NCBI GenBank assembly: GCA_946479285.1
Contig: CAMLFH010000007.1
Span: 62,001-126,000 of the forward strand
Direction: 5' to 3'
DNA from: an uncultured Flavobacteriales bacterium
Lineage (GTDB): Bacteria; Bacteroidota; Bacteroidia; Flavobacteriales; Crocinitomicaceae
Length of the DNA: 64,000 bases
Part shown: positions 35,527 through 43,286 of the stretch, piece after piece
How the letters are laid out: each line of letters begins with the position of its first letter
How positions within the stretch are numbered: position 1 is the first letter of the stretch
The notes under the pieces: model-generated
The model's database searches: none
Seen by the model: only the letters and a program-made list of their open reading frames with translations
What the model was told of the DNA's origin: nothing
Position numbers and translations under genes: made by a program

Positions 35527-37743
35527 TTATTTTTTTTCAACTTTACGCTTGATCTCATATCTGAATCCGGCATAAATCACAGTTCCCATAACCGGCGCCC
35601 AAACACGTGTTGCATCGAAAGTCGGGTCATACGGATTATCTGCACTGATAATCGGATTCTTTTGACGGAAATTAAACAGGTTTTCTCCTCCAATATACAA
35701 ATCCCAACGCTTGAAATGACGCGTAATCTGTGCCAATCCAACAGGTACTGCTTTACTCTTCTCATTCGTTAAACGCGATCCGTCCGGTAAAGTAACATCC
35801 GGCAAACGCATAGGGCTGTATACAGAAATCGTACCATCCACTTCCCATTTCTTATTTCTGCTTGCAAATGCCACATTGAACAAACCTCTGTGCTGCGGAA
35901 TCATCACCTGCTGTCTCAAGCTTCCTGCATAATCCGCTTTCACTTCCAGGAATTTGTAGGCCAAACGGAAAGTGATCGTTTTCCAGGGCATAAAGCTTAA
36001 TTCTGTTTGGAAAGTACTGCTTCTGGAAACATTGCGCTGAAAACCAAAGAAGATCGAATCGGTTGACTGCTCGCGGTCGATGATTAATTGCTTCGAGAAA
36101 CGCGCATGGTAGAAATCAGCAGAAATACTCGCCGGTCGATTCCACCATCTCATCGTTCGAACCGCTGAAATTCCGGAATTCCAAACTTCCTCCTGTTCGT
36201 TACTGCTATTCACGATCCAGGCTTTGGAAGTTGCCAGTAAGGAAGAATTATCCATAACTATCGTTGGTAATCTCCAGGATTTCCCGGTTGTTATACGAAG
36301 GTCCGTAAACTCGTCCAATGTCCATTTTGCATGAACACGCGGTGAGAATTGGAACTTCTCTTTCTGATCACTGAAAGCAGTTTGATAATCTGCACGGATT
36401 CCTCCAACCAAAACCAAACGTGTCCCGACGTAAGTGTATTCGAAAAATGCTCCCGGAGTAATGACATTCCGGTTGAAGTTCACAGAATCAATATGCTGCT
36501 GCAAATCCTGCCCGATTGCCGAAATTCCTACTTTATACTTGTGAGCAGTTGTTCCGATTATTCCATCAAAGATCGCATTGATGTAACCACGCAATTCTCT
36601 TCCTCCAAAATCCCGCAAGCCATACAACCCGTCAGACTGATGGTATTTGAACTGGTAAACAACACCAAAACTTTGGTACCGTTTATTCGGGAAGAGAAAA
36701 CCGGTCTTTGCAAAGAATTCGGCATGCTGATTGGTGGTTTCTGCACGATATCGGTTTGCCATCCCGTAAAGCTGTCCGCCCAAACGCTGATCGTAATAGG
36801 CATTCACGCCAAATTTGGATTCGAACTTCTTCCCTTCATAATCCCAGCGATTCATAAACGCTCCGGATTTACTCAAAGGTGCATCGCGGAAACCGTCTTT
36901 ATTTCTGTCCCATTCGCTTTGTAAAGTAGAAACGTGTGCAAAAGTTCCTGTACTCCATTTATCGTTGATGATTTGTCCGCCGTGAACATTTAATTCTGCT
37001 CTTCCCAAACTGGAACCGTAGCCATTTATAAAAAGGCGCTGCATGGTTTCCGGCTTGCGAAATTCAACATTGATCAGTCCGGCCATGGATTCATACCCGT
37101 TTACAACCGATCCTGTTCCTTTGGTAATTTGAATGGATTCCACCCAGGTCCCGGGAACAGAATTCAACCCGAAACTGCTTTCCAAACCTGTCAGGAAAGG
37201 AATGTTCTCCATTTGCAGCTGCGTGTAAACCCCGTCCAGTCCCAGCAGCTGGATTTTCTTTGCACCGGAAACCGCATCGGTAAAATTCACGTCTACGGTT
37301 GCATTCGTTTCAAAGGATTCGGATAAATTACAACAGGCTGCTTTTTTCAATTCTCCCTCTCCCAGGTTTTCCACCTGCAGAGGTTTTAAACGGGAAAAGG
37401 TTTTCGAATCCTGTTTGAACTCCACAATTACCTCATCCAGTTCGTCTACTTCAAAAAGAATAATTTCCAATCCGGAAAAACGGTCGTCTTTGGTAACTGT
37501 TACGGAATCGCTCTCATAACCCGGAGCTGAGATCACCAGGATATCCGGAAGATCTTTAGGTAGTACTAACTCAAAGCGTCCGTTTTCTTCACTGTAGACT
37601 TGTGCCTGAGCTTTTCTTAATAGTATTTTTGCTTGTTTAAGCGGGACTTTTCCACCATTCTTTATTCCAAATACAATCCCCTGAAGTTGGGCTTGACTGA
37701 ACGAAATAAAAAACAGGAAAAAACCGAATAGGATATATTTCAT
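35527..37743 (-). CDS. TonB-dependent receptor (metal-locus associated)
   Basis: 738 residues. Signal peptide (ISFSQAQ), N-terminal carboxypeptidase-like domain (residues ~20-100, LQGIVFGIKNGGKVPLKQAK), plug (~110-230, with LGLDGVYTQLQMENIPFLTG and GTGSVVNGYESMAGLINVEF) and a 22-strand barrel to the end. CCNLSE in the plug region adds a cysteine pair. Receptors of this kind next to HMA proteins are presumed to import a metal or metallophore complex energised by TonB. The gene lies between HYC_CC_PP and HMA genes. Substrate unknown. Confidence 0.9.
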   Translation of the reverse strand: MKYILFGFFLFFISFSQAQLQGIVFGIKNGGKVPLKQAKILLRKAQAQVYSEENGRFELVLPKDLPDILVISAPGYESDSVTVTKDDRFSGLEIILFEVDELDEVIVEFKQDSKTFSRLKPLQVENLGEGELKKAACCNLSESFETNATVDVNFTDAVSGAKKIQLLGLDGVYTQLQMENIPFLTGLESSFGLNSVPGTWVESIQITKGTGSVVNGYESMAGLINVEFRKPETMQRLFINGYGSSLGRAELNVHGGQIINDKWSTGTFAHVSTLQSEWDRNKDGFRDAPLSKSGAFMNRWDYEGKKFESKFGVNAYYDQRLGGQLYGMANRYRAETTNQHAEFFAKTGFLFPNKRYQSFGVVYQFKYHQSDGLYGLRDFGGRELRGYINAIFDGIIGTTAHKYKVGISAIGQDLQQHIDSVNFNRNVITPGAFFEYTYVGTRLVLVGGIRADYQTAFSDQKEKFQFSPRVHAKWTLDEFTDLRITTGKSWRLPTIVMDNSSLLATSKAWIVNSSNEQEEVWNSGISAVRTMRWWNRPASISADFYHARFSKQLIIDREQSTDSIFFGFQRNVSRSSTFQTELSFMPWKTITFRLAYKFLEVKADYAGSLRQQVMIPQHRGLFNVAFASRNKKWEVDGTISVYSPMRLPDVTLPDGSRLTNEKSKAVPVGLAQITRHFKRWDLYIGGENLFNFRQKNPIISADNPYDPTFDATRVWAPVMGTVIYAGFRYEIKRKVEKK

Positions 37744-37795
37744 GGTTTTTGACGTTTAATTCGACTTCACTTTTTTATTACAAAAAGGAAGGGAA

Positions 37796-38236
37796 TCACA
37801 GGCGCCAAATACACAAATGAGTTAATCTTTCAAGGACATTTAGAGTGGGCGGATCGGATCCTGAAAACAGTTCTTTGTCTTCGTTTGTCCAAACTGCTTC
37901 AAATTGCGGGATAAATGAAAGAATCGAAATTTCTTCCACCGCTTCTGCAAAGATCGGATGCACATCCTGGAAGAAGAAAAAGGAGAATTGCCAGTTGGAA
38001 ACCGCATCCAGACAGCAATTATCGGAAATCGTCTCCTGATCAGAAGAAGTTATTTGAGTACTTGCACAACAATCCGGCTCTTCTACCCTCATATGCTCTT
38101 CAGCACATTCATTGGAAGGAACAAAAACCGATTGCAAAATGCGGTTCTCATGCAAACAGGTATGCTGATAGAAAGGAATACCAATGGTTCCCATCAGTAT
38201 TACCACAATCATTCCTATTTGAAGTATGCGTTTCAT
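37796..38236 (-). CDS. HYC_CC_PP family protein
   Basis: 146 residues from the ATG at 38236; longer frames reach 38395 but run through the divergent promoter region and the Fur start. MKRILQIGMIVVILMGTIGI is a signal/anchor. The mature protein shows the motifs that give the family its name: an HTC-type motif (FYQHTCLHEN), two CC pairs (EPDCCAST, SDNCCLDAV) and a final PP (SDPPTL). These small Bacteroidota proteins occur beside TonB receptors and HMA proteins and are presumed to bind metal. It is the first gene of the minus-strand metal operon, with a -7 box seven bp from its start. Confidence 0.82.
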   Translation of the reverse strand: MKRILQIGMIVVILMGTIGIPFYQHTCLHENRILQSVFVPSNECAEEHMRVEEPDCCASTQITSSDQETISDNCCLDAVSNWQFSFFFFQDVHPIFAEAVEEISILSFIPQFEAVWTNEDKELFSGSDPPTLNVLERLTHLCIWRL

Positions 38237-38242
38237 CGAAAC

Positions 38243-38250
38243 CAAAAGTA
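38243..38250 (-). promoter_or_regulatory. -7 box of the metal operon (TACTTTTG)
   Basis: TAnnTTTG on the minus strand ending 6 bp before the HYC_CC_PP ATG; predicts a leaderless transcript. Confidence 0.5.
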
Positions 38251-38261
38251 CAAAAAAAGAA

Positions 38262-38320
38262 GTACGGATTAATTCATAAAAAACGAGTAACTTGAAATGC
38301 CAACGAATTAAACTTCGTAC
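38262..38320. promoter_or_regulatory. Candidate operator: inverted repeat in the divergent metal-locus promoter
   Basis: GTACGGATTAATTC (38262-38275) and GAATTAAACTTCGTAC (38305-38320) are inverted copies apart from a two-base indel and one mismatch. One copy abuts the Fur -7 box at 38318-38325 and the other lies just upstream of the HYC_CC_PP -7 box. This fits binding by the adjacent Fur-family regulator. Confidence 0.45.
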
Positions 38321-38325
38321 CTTTG
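38318..38325 (+). promoter_or_regulatory. -7 box of the Fur-family gene (TACCTTTG)
   Basis: TAnnTTTG, 18 bp before the ATG at 38343; overlaps the candidate operator half-site. Confidence 0.5.
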
Positions 38326-38342
38326 TTATCCGGAAAATAATC

Positions 38343-38738
38343 ATGAAGACAACACGAAATACCGCAGCAAGAAGTGCTATCCTGGAATTGATCAATGAAT
38401 CCAGCGTAGCTTTATCTCAACCTGCTATTCAACATAAATTGAATGGTTTATGCGATCGTGTGACGATTTACCGCGTATTGGAGCGCTTACAGGACGATGG
38501 TTTAATTCACAAAATTGTCAATGTAAACGGCGTGGTGAATTACGCAGCATGTTCTTCCTGCAATCACAATCATCAGCACGATCACGAGCACATTCATTTC
38601 AGCTGCAGAGTATGCAGTGAACTAACTTGTTTGGATCAGGTCATTCCCTCTTTTTCACTTCCAGCAGGATTCCAGGTGGAAGAAACTTTTTTTACGATCT
38701 CCGGAATTTGTAAAAACTGTCAAGACTCTAAAAAATGA
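38343..38738 (+). CDS. Fur-family metalloregulator (Zur/Fur-like)
   Basis: 131 residues from the ATG at 38343. The winged helix is TRNTAARSAILELINESSVA, HKLNGLCDRVTIYRVLERLQ and DDGLIHKIVN. The regulatory part is His-rich (CNHNHQHDHEHIHFSC), and the structural zinc site has CRVC and CKNC. These fit the Fur family; the His-rich loop suggests zinc sensing, but iron or nickel cannot be excluded. It overlaps the CDF transporter gene by 4 bp (ATGA) and is divergent from the HYC/TonB/HMA operon, so it probably controls both. Confidence 0.9.
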   Translation: MKTTRNTAARSAILELINESSVALSQPAIQHKLNGLCDRVTIYRVLERLQDDGLIHKIVNVNGVVNYAACSSCNHNHQHDHEHIHFSCRVCSELTCLDQVIPSFSLPAGFQVEETFFTISGICKNCQDSKK

Positions 38739-39607
38739 GTTTGAATCACGAAAAAGCAGAAAAAACTGCCTGGTTCAGTTTGATCGGTAATTTCATCATG
38801 GCCGTAGTGAAAGCGCTGGTTGGGTATTTTGGGAATTCTTATGCACTGATTGCTGACGCGATCGAATCTACCGGTGATGTTTTCGCTTCTGCGTTAGTTA
38901 TTGTAGGTTTTCGTTATGCCAAACGTCCACCGGATGAAAATCATCCATACGGACATGGAAAAGTAGAACCCCTGATTACTTTCGTAGTCGTTGGATTTTT
39001 AGTGGCTTCAGCAACTTTGATCATTATCGAAAGTATTCACAACATTCAAACACCACATAAAGCTCCTGCTTCTTACACACTTTGGTTTATTGGAGGCATT
39101 ATCCTTACAAAAGAATTGTTCTTTCGTTTTGTTTCTAAATCCGGCGAAGAAGTGGGAAGTACTTCTTTGAAAGCAGACGCCTGGCACCACCGCAGTGATG
39201 CAATTACTTCTGCCTGTGCTTTTGTGGGAATTGCAATTGCAGTTTACATGGGAGATTCCTGGGCACAAGCTGATGATTGGGCTGCATTGATTGCTTCTAC
39301 GATTATCTTATATAATGCCTACAAAATTTTCCGCCCGGCATTGGGAGAAATCATGGACGAACACTTGTATGATGATTTCATCCTGATCATCCGCGAAAAA
39401 TCAAAAGCCGTTGCAGGAATTCATGACACAGAAAAATGTTTGGTCCGGAAATCGGGCATGCGCTACTGGGTAGATCTGCACATTCACGTAGACGGAAACC
39501 TGAGCGTACATGAAGGCCATACCATTGCTCACAATCTCAAAAAACACTTAATGGACGAACTTCCGGAGATTGAGGATATTTTGGTACACGTGGAACCGGC
39601 GGAATAA
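38735..39607 (+). CDS. Cation diffusion facilitator (CDF) family transporter
   Basis: 290 residues. Six membrane helices with the family metal sites: ALIADAIESTGDVFASALV (first acidic site, HxxxD-like), DENHPYGHGKVEPL (loop His motif), and LKADAWHHRSDAITSACAFVG (second site, with HH and D). The cytoplasmic C-terminal domain (~210-290) ends with HDTEKCLVRKSGMRYWVDLH and LPEIEDILVHVEP, as in FieF/YiiP-type exporters. It expels Zn2+, Fe2+ or similar ions using the proton gradient. Translationally coupled to the Fur-family gene. Confidence 0.94.
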   Translation: MSLNHEKAEKTAWFSLIGNFIMAVVKALVGYFGNSYALIADAIESTGDVFASALVIVGFRYAKRPPDENHPYGHGKVEPLITFVVVGFLVASATLIIIESIHNIQTPHKAPASYTLWFIGGIILTKELFFRFVSKSGEEVGSTSLKADAWHHRSDAITSACAFVGIAIAVYMGDSWAQADDWAALIASTIILYNAYKIFRPALGEIMDEHLYDDFILIIREKSKAVAGIHDTEKCLVRKSGMRYWVDLHIHVDGNLSVHEGHTIAHNLKKHLMDELPEIEDILVHVEPAE

Positions 39608-39609
39608 AA

Positions 39610-39710
39610 ATGTTCAAAGGGTTCAAAGGCGTTTAAGAAATCTATATTGAACTATTGAATCAGCCTCGGCTGAAACTATTGAACTATTGAACCATTGAAC
39701 TAATCAACTT
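39610..39710. repeat. TTGAACAT-type repeat module, copy 2
   Basis: Starts with GTTCAAAGGGTTCAAAGG and contains the 20-bp dyad GAATCAGCCTCGGCTGAAAC (39657-39676), identical to that at 11411-11430. Tandem TATTGAACTATTGAACCATT units follow. As in copy 1, TTCAAA and TTGAA units face each other across the dyad. Confidence 0.6.
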
Positions 39711-39716
39711 TGTCAC

Positions 39717-39724
39717 TACCTTTG
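39717..39724 (+). promoter_or_regulatory. -7 box of the NifU-like gene (TACCTTTG)
   Basis: TAnnTTTG match 23 bp before the ATG at 39747. Confidence 0.5.
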
Positions 39725-39746
39725 TAAAAATAAACAGACAAACATC

Positions 39747-40352
39747 ATGACATCAGTTCCCGTTACAGTATACGTCGAAATGACTCCCAATCCAAACACC
39801 ATGAAATTCGTAGCAAACAAGTATTTGCTGATCAACGGAGAATCGGTTGAATTTCATTCAGGTGCAGACGCAAAAAATTACTCCCCGCTTGCAGAGGCTT
39901 TATTCCAATTTCCATTTGTAAAAACGGTTTTCATCACTGCAAACTTTATTACAATTGCTAAAAACGACAGTATTTCCTGGGATTTTGTGACCATGGAATT
40001 ACGCGAGTTCGTTAAGAACTGGATCGTTGAAGGAAAAGATATTTTGATCCAAATGCCCGTAGCAAAATCAAAACCGGCAGATGCGGATGAATCAAAACCG
40101 TTAAAAGAATACGCTCCATCCGAATACGATGAAGCAATACGTTCTTTGTTGGATGAATATGTTCGTCCTGCAGTTGAAGGTGACGGCGGTGCAATCGACT
40201 TTGTTGGGTTTGAAGAAGGAACAGTTACCGTTGCCTTGCGTGGCGCATGTTCAGGATGTCCTTCCAGTACAGCAACCTTGAAAGGTGGAATCGAGAATTT
40301 ATTGAAACAGCATTTGCCGGATGTAAAAGAAGTGGTTGCAGAATCATTGTAA
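39747..40352 (+). CDS. NifU/Nfu-family Fe-S cluster scaffold protein
   Basis: 201 residues. The N-terminal ~90 residues are an Nfu_N domain (MTPNPNTMKFVANKYLL). The C-terminal NifU-like domain has LDEYVRPAVEGDGGAIDFVG, then GACSGCPSSTATLKGGIENL with the CxxC motif that binds a [4Fe-4S] cluster. It delivers clusters to apo-proteins in the cytosol. The gene stands alone under its own -7 box. Confidence 0.95.
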   Translation: MTSVPVTVYVEMTPNPNTMKFVANKYLLINGESVEFHSGADAKNYSPLAEALFQFPFVKTVFITANFITIAKNDSISWDFVTMELREFVKNWIVEGKDILIQMPVAKSKPADADESKPLKEYAPSEYDEAIRSLLDEYVRPAVEGDGGAIDFVGFEEGTVTVALRGACSGCPSSTATLKGGIENLLKQHLPDVKEVVAESL

Positions 40353-40375
40353 TAAATCATTCATAAAATAATTTG

Positions 40376-40403
40376 GTAGGGACGCGACACATCGCGTCCC
40401 TAC
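40376..40403. repeat. REP-like palindrome (terminator of the NifU-like gene)
   Basis: GTAGGGACGCGA and its reverse complement around CACA. Followed by a T5 run, so likely also a terminator. Confidence 0.85.
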
Positions 40404-40495
40404 TGTTTTTTATACCCGTTCCATTTTTTTTAGGATGGTTTATGGAATTTCTAATTGACTGACATCTTTATAGAAATCAATTAAAAAATCATATC

Positions 40496-41206
40496 ATGAA
40501 AACAATCACATTTATCGCAGCTTTATTCCTTGGAGGAGTAACTTTCGCACAAAACACATTCGGAGATATCATCGGTACATTTACTACTTCGGATAAAAAA
40601 GAAGGAATTTTTGGTGCCCGGGTATACACCTACCGTGGCGACCAGGTTTTTAGAGCAGTTACAAACGAAGATGGACGATTCCGAATCTCAGCGGTACCAG
40701 CAGGCAGTTACCAGGTTTATTTCATAACTAATGAAGGTGATACTACAAAAGCGAAAGAAATAATAGACGTAACACCTGATGGCTACGGAAATTTAGGAAT
40801 TGTTGCGCAGGCAAAAATCAATGAGTTAGAAGAATTTGAAGTGATTGCCGGTCCACCAAGTTTAAGATTGGGTGTTACAGAAGAAACCAAACTTGTAGCG
40901 AAAGACATCAAGCACATGGCGGTAAAATTCGATGCAAAACAAATGATCGCAGCAATTTCTTCTGATGTAAAGCTAACAGATGACGGAGAATTGATCTTCC
41001 GCGGAGCAAGAAAAGGCGATGTGGTGAGTTACATCGACGGAGTAAAAATGACCGATGTACAAAACGTGCCGAGTGCATCCTTGGGATACGTAATGGTTTA
41101 TTCCGGGGCAATTCCTGCTAAATACGGTGATACAACCGGCGGAGTTGTGGTGATGGAAACCCTGAGCTACTTCGATCTATTGAGAGAATACAATAACAGA
41201 CCATAA
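40496..41206 (+). CDS. Carboxypeptidase-like plus TonB plug-domain protein (no barrel)
   Basis: 236 residues: signal peptide (MKTITFIAALFLGGVTFAQ), carboxypeptidase-like regulatory domain (~20-105, GIFGARVYTYRGDQVFRAVT, GSYQVYFITNEGDTT), then a TonB-receptor plug-like domain (ISSDVKLTDDGELIFRGARK, VPSASLGYVMVYSGAIPAKY and GDTTGGVVVMET). It ends soon after the plug, so it lacks the barrel that a receptor needs. I see no frameshift or downstream remnant, so this short plug-only form seems natural. Role unknown. Confidence 0.75.
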   Translation: MKTITFIAALFLGGVTFAQNTFGDIIGTFTTSDKKEGIFGARVYTYRGDQVFRAVTNEDGRFRISAVPAGSYQVYFITNEGDTTKAKEIIDVTPDGYGNLGIVAQAKINELEEFEVIAGPPSLRLGVTEETKLVAKDIKHMAVKFDAKQMIAAISSDVKLTDDGELIFRGARKGDVVSYIDGVKMTDVQNVPSASLGYVMVYSGAIPAKYGDTTGGVVVMETLSYFDLLREYNNRP

Positions 41207-41220
41207 AAACCATCTTTTTT

Positions 41221-41260
41221 AAACATGTAGGGGCGCGATTAATCGCGCCCCTACATGTTT
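41221..41260. repeat. REP-like perfect palindrome (40 bp)
   Basis: AAACATGTAGGGGCGCGATT followed by its exact reverse complement. It lies between the convergent plug protein and manC genes and should terminate both. Two further small hairpins follow (ACCAGC/GCTGGT at 41272-41287 and ACAAGC/GCTTGT at 41295-41309). Confidence 0.92.
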
Positions 41261-41311
41261 TGTTTTTCATCACCAGCTACGGCTGGTAATTATCACAAGC
41301 AGTGCTTGTTC

Positions 41312-42400
41312 TTATTTCGGGAAAAACTCCGGGCTCGTTTCTTCCATCGGAGCCATGTATTTTTTCAAATTCTGTTCGTCGTGCTGGTTCAGGATCATCA
41401 GCATATTATCTGATTCAACGATAATATATCCTTCCAATCCCTGGATCAAGGCCAGTTTATTACTGGGAAGATTCACAATGCAATTCTCCGAATTGATCAT
41501 GTGCACGTGATTACCGATCACCGCATTTCCGTTGTAATCTTTTTCCAGGTGGGAATACAAACTTCCCCAGGTCCCTAAATCCGACCAATCGAAATTGGAC
41601 AAGACCACATCTACGTTTTTCGCATTTTCCATCACTGCAAAGTCGATCGAAATATCTTCACATGCCGCAAAAGAAGCATTTACATAAGCTTGTTCTTCCG
41701 AAGTGTTGTACTTCTGAGACTCATCCGTAAACAAATGAAACAATTCCGGTTTAAACTTTTCCAAAGCATTCAAAATGGTTTTTGCACGCCAGATGAAAAT
41801 TCCCGAATTCCAGTAGTAATTTCCGCTTCTAAGGAAAATCTCAGCCAGTTCACGATTCGGTTTTTCGGTAAAATGCTTCACATCTTTCACCTGTCCGGGA
41901 AGAATATCTCCGTCTTCTACGAATTCGATGTATCCGTAACCGGTATCAGGGCGAGTTGGTTTGATACCCAAAGTCACCAAACGATCTTCTTTATTTGCCG
42001 TTGAAATTGCGGTATTCACAATTTCCGTGAATTTATCTTCTTTCAGGATCAAATGATCAGAAGGAGCTACTACTAACGTTGCATTTGGATTAATTGCATG
42101 AATTTTTGCCGCAGCATAGGTAATGCAGGGAGCAGTATTTTTTCTTTCCGGTTCTGTTAAGATCTGTCCGTCACTCAATTCAGGAAGCTGCTCTTTCACC
42201 AAAGAGAAATAATTTGCGTTGGTAACGATGTAGATATTCTCAGCCGGAGCAATGTGCAGCAAACGCTCGAAAGTCATTCGTAATAAAGACTTCCCGATTC
42301 CAAGCACATCTAAGAATTGCTTCGGGCGCTGAACAGTAGACATTGGCCAAAACCGGCTTCCGATTCCACCAGCCATGATAACGCAGTAATTATCTTTCAT
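41312..42400 (-). CDS. manC: Mannose-1-phosphate guanylyltransferase
   Basis: 362 residues, containing only the nucleotidyltransferase domain (no phosphomannose isomerase half). The signature VIMAGGIGSRFWPMSTVQRP (residues ~8-27) binds GTP; QFLDVLG, LILKEDKFTEIV, TLGIKPTRPDTGYGYIE and KHFTEKPNRELAEIF are all typical. It makes GDP-mannose from GTP and mannose-1-phosphate for surface glycans. The start overlaps the SprT-like gene by 11 bp, so the two are co-transcribed. Confidence 0.93.
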   Translation of the reverse strand: MKDNYCVIMAGGIGSRFWPMSTVQRPKQFLDVLGIGKSLLRMTFERLLHIAPAENIYIVTNANYFSLVKEQLPELSDGQILTEPERKNTAPCITYAAAKIHAINPNATLVVAPSDHLILKEDKFTEIVNTAISTANKEDRLVTLGIKPTRPDTGYGYIEFVEDGDILPGQVKDVKHFTEKPNRELAEIFLRSGNYYWNSGIFIWRAKTILNALEKFKPELFHLFTDESQKYNTSEEQAYVNASFAACEDISIDFAVMENAKNVDVVLSNFDWSDLGTWGSLYSHLEKDYNGNAVIGNHVHMINSENCIVNLPSNKLALIQGLEGYIIVESDNMLMILNQHDEQNLKKYMAPMEETSPEFFPK

Positions 42401-43037
42401 GTATGTTTTCTAAAAGTTGAACAGTAGCAAGAGAATGAATCAAGAACTGACGCTTCGAAGGTACTTCGGTACATAAAAAGCGGGTACGTCTCAATTCCCC
42501 TTTTACAAAGGTTTTTCCCTGCAAAACAAAAGTAGCATTTTTTGGAATTTCTTCAAGAATAATCTCCCCGCCGTTACGCTTGTCATATTGCCTCAAAACA
42601 CGCGACAATTGTGTATCTGTGCAAGACGAAGCTTTCATGTTCGTTAGACTGGTCATCAAAGCAACCTCGATATCCTTGGGAAGTAAACCCATTTGAATAG
42701 CCGGCCACAGTAACTTCCGGAATTCAGACTTCCATTCTTCTCCATGCGGTTTGATCCGGAAACCAAATTGAAGGAAGGTACGCAAATGGGCGAACTCGTG
42801 AAGTGTAGTAATTAGAAAATTATAAGGATTCAGATTTCCATTAATCGAAATCCGGTGAAAGGTTTCTCCGGGCTGCGGTGCACGATAATCCCCTAGTTTC
42901 GTTGACCGTGGATTGGTAATTGCAAAACGAACAGGATGACTAAGCAGCAAATCTGCCACCATTTCCTCAAAACCACCCGGTAAATAAGGCTTTAACTGTA
43001 GGATATACTTTTCCTTTTTTGTCAGTTTTACTTCCAC
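42390..43037 (-). CDS. SprT-like zinc metalloprotease domain protein
   Basis: 215 residues from a GTG at 43037; a TTG at 43058 is also in frame but would lie upstream of the -7 box. The zinc-binding motif is HEFAH in ITTLHEFAHLRTFLQFG, followed by HGEEWKSEFRKLL, as in SprT/Spartan domains. The C-terminal part (GEIILEEIPKNATFVLQGKT, then RTRFLCTE) is a small beta unit, without the usual four-cysteine zinc ribbon. Members of this family process DNA-protein crosslinks in eukaryotes; the bacterial function is less clear. First gene of an operon with manC. Confidence 0.85.
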   Translation of the reverse strand: MEVKLTKKEKYILQLKPYLPGGFEEMVADLLLSHPVRFAITNPRSTKLGDYRAPQPGETFHRISINGNLNPYNFLITTLHEFAHLRTFLQFGFRIKPHGEEWKSEFRKLLWPAIQMGLLPKDIEVALMTSLTNMKASSCTDTQLSRVLRQYDKRNGGEIILEEIPKNATFVLQGKTFVKGELRRTRFLCTEVPSKRQFLIHSLATVQLLENIHER

Positions 43038-43042
43038 GAATG

Positions 43043-43050
43043 CAAAGATA
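43043..43050 (-). promoter_or_regulatory. -7 box adjoining the SprT-like start (TATCTTTG)
   Basis: TAnnTTTG on the minus strand ending 5 bp before the GTG at 43037, predicting a leaderless sprT-manC transcript. Confidence 0.5.
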
Positions 43051-43286
43051 AGGCGCAATTCGACTCAAACAGCGGGTTCCGGAACAAGTTATGAATCAGG
43101 AGCGGTGAATAAACACTTCCATTCAAAATGATGAAACGCTTGCGCTAAAGCTTGTGCCATCGCTAAAGCTATTGGCGACACGCGATCAGCGTAGGCACAT
43201 GCAAAATTCAAAAACCCTCCTATTTTGCAATTTGAATTCTGCAATTTGAATTCTTCGTTCATATTTTTTTAACTTTATACTCGAAT

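Noticed and set aside
37845..38295. Plus-strand frames across the HYC_CC_PP gene
   Set aside because: They are antisense to a gene with a clear signal peptide and family motifs.
43081..43286. Possible small RNA or gene in the gap before mlaE
   Set aside because: It contains repeat-like GC hairpins and AATTTGAATT units but no promoter, terminator or coding frame that I can support.
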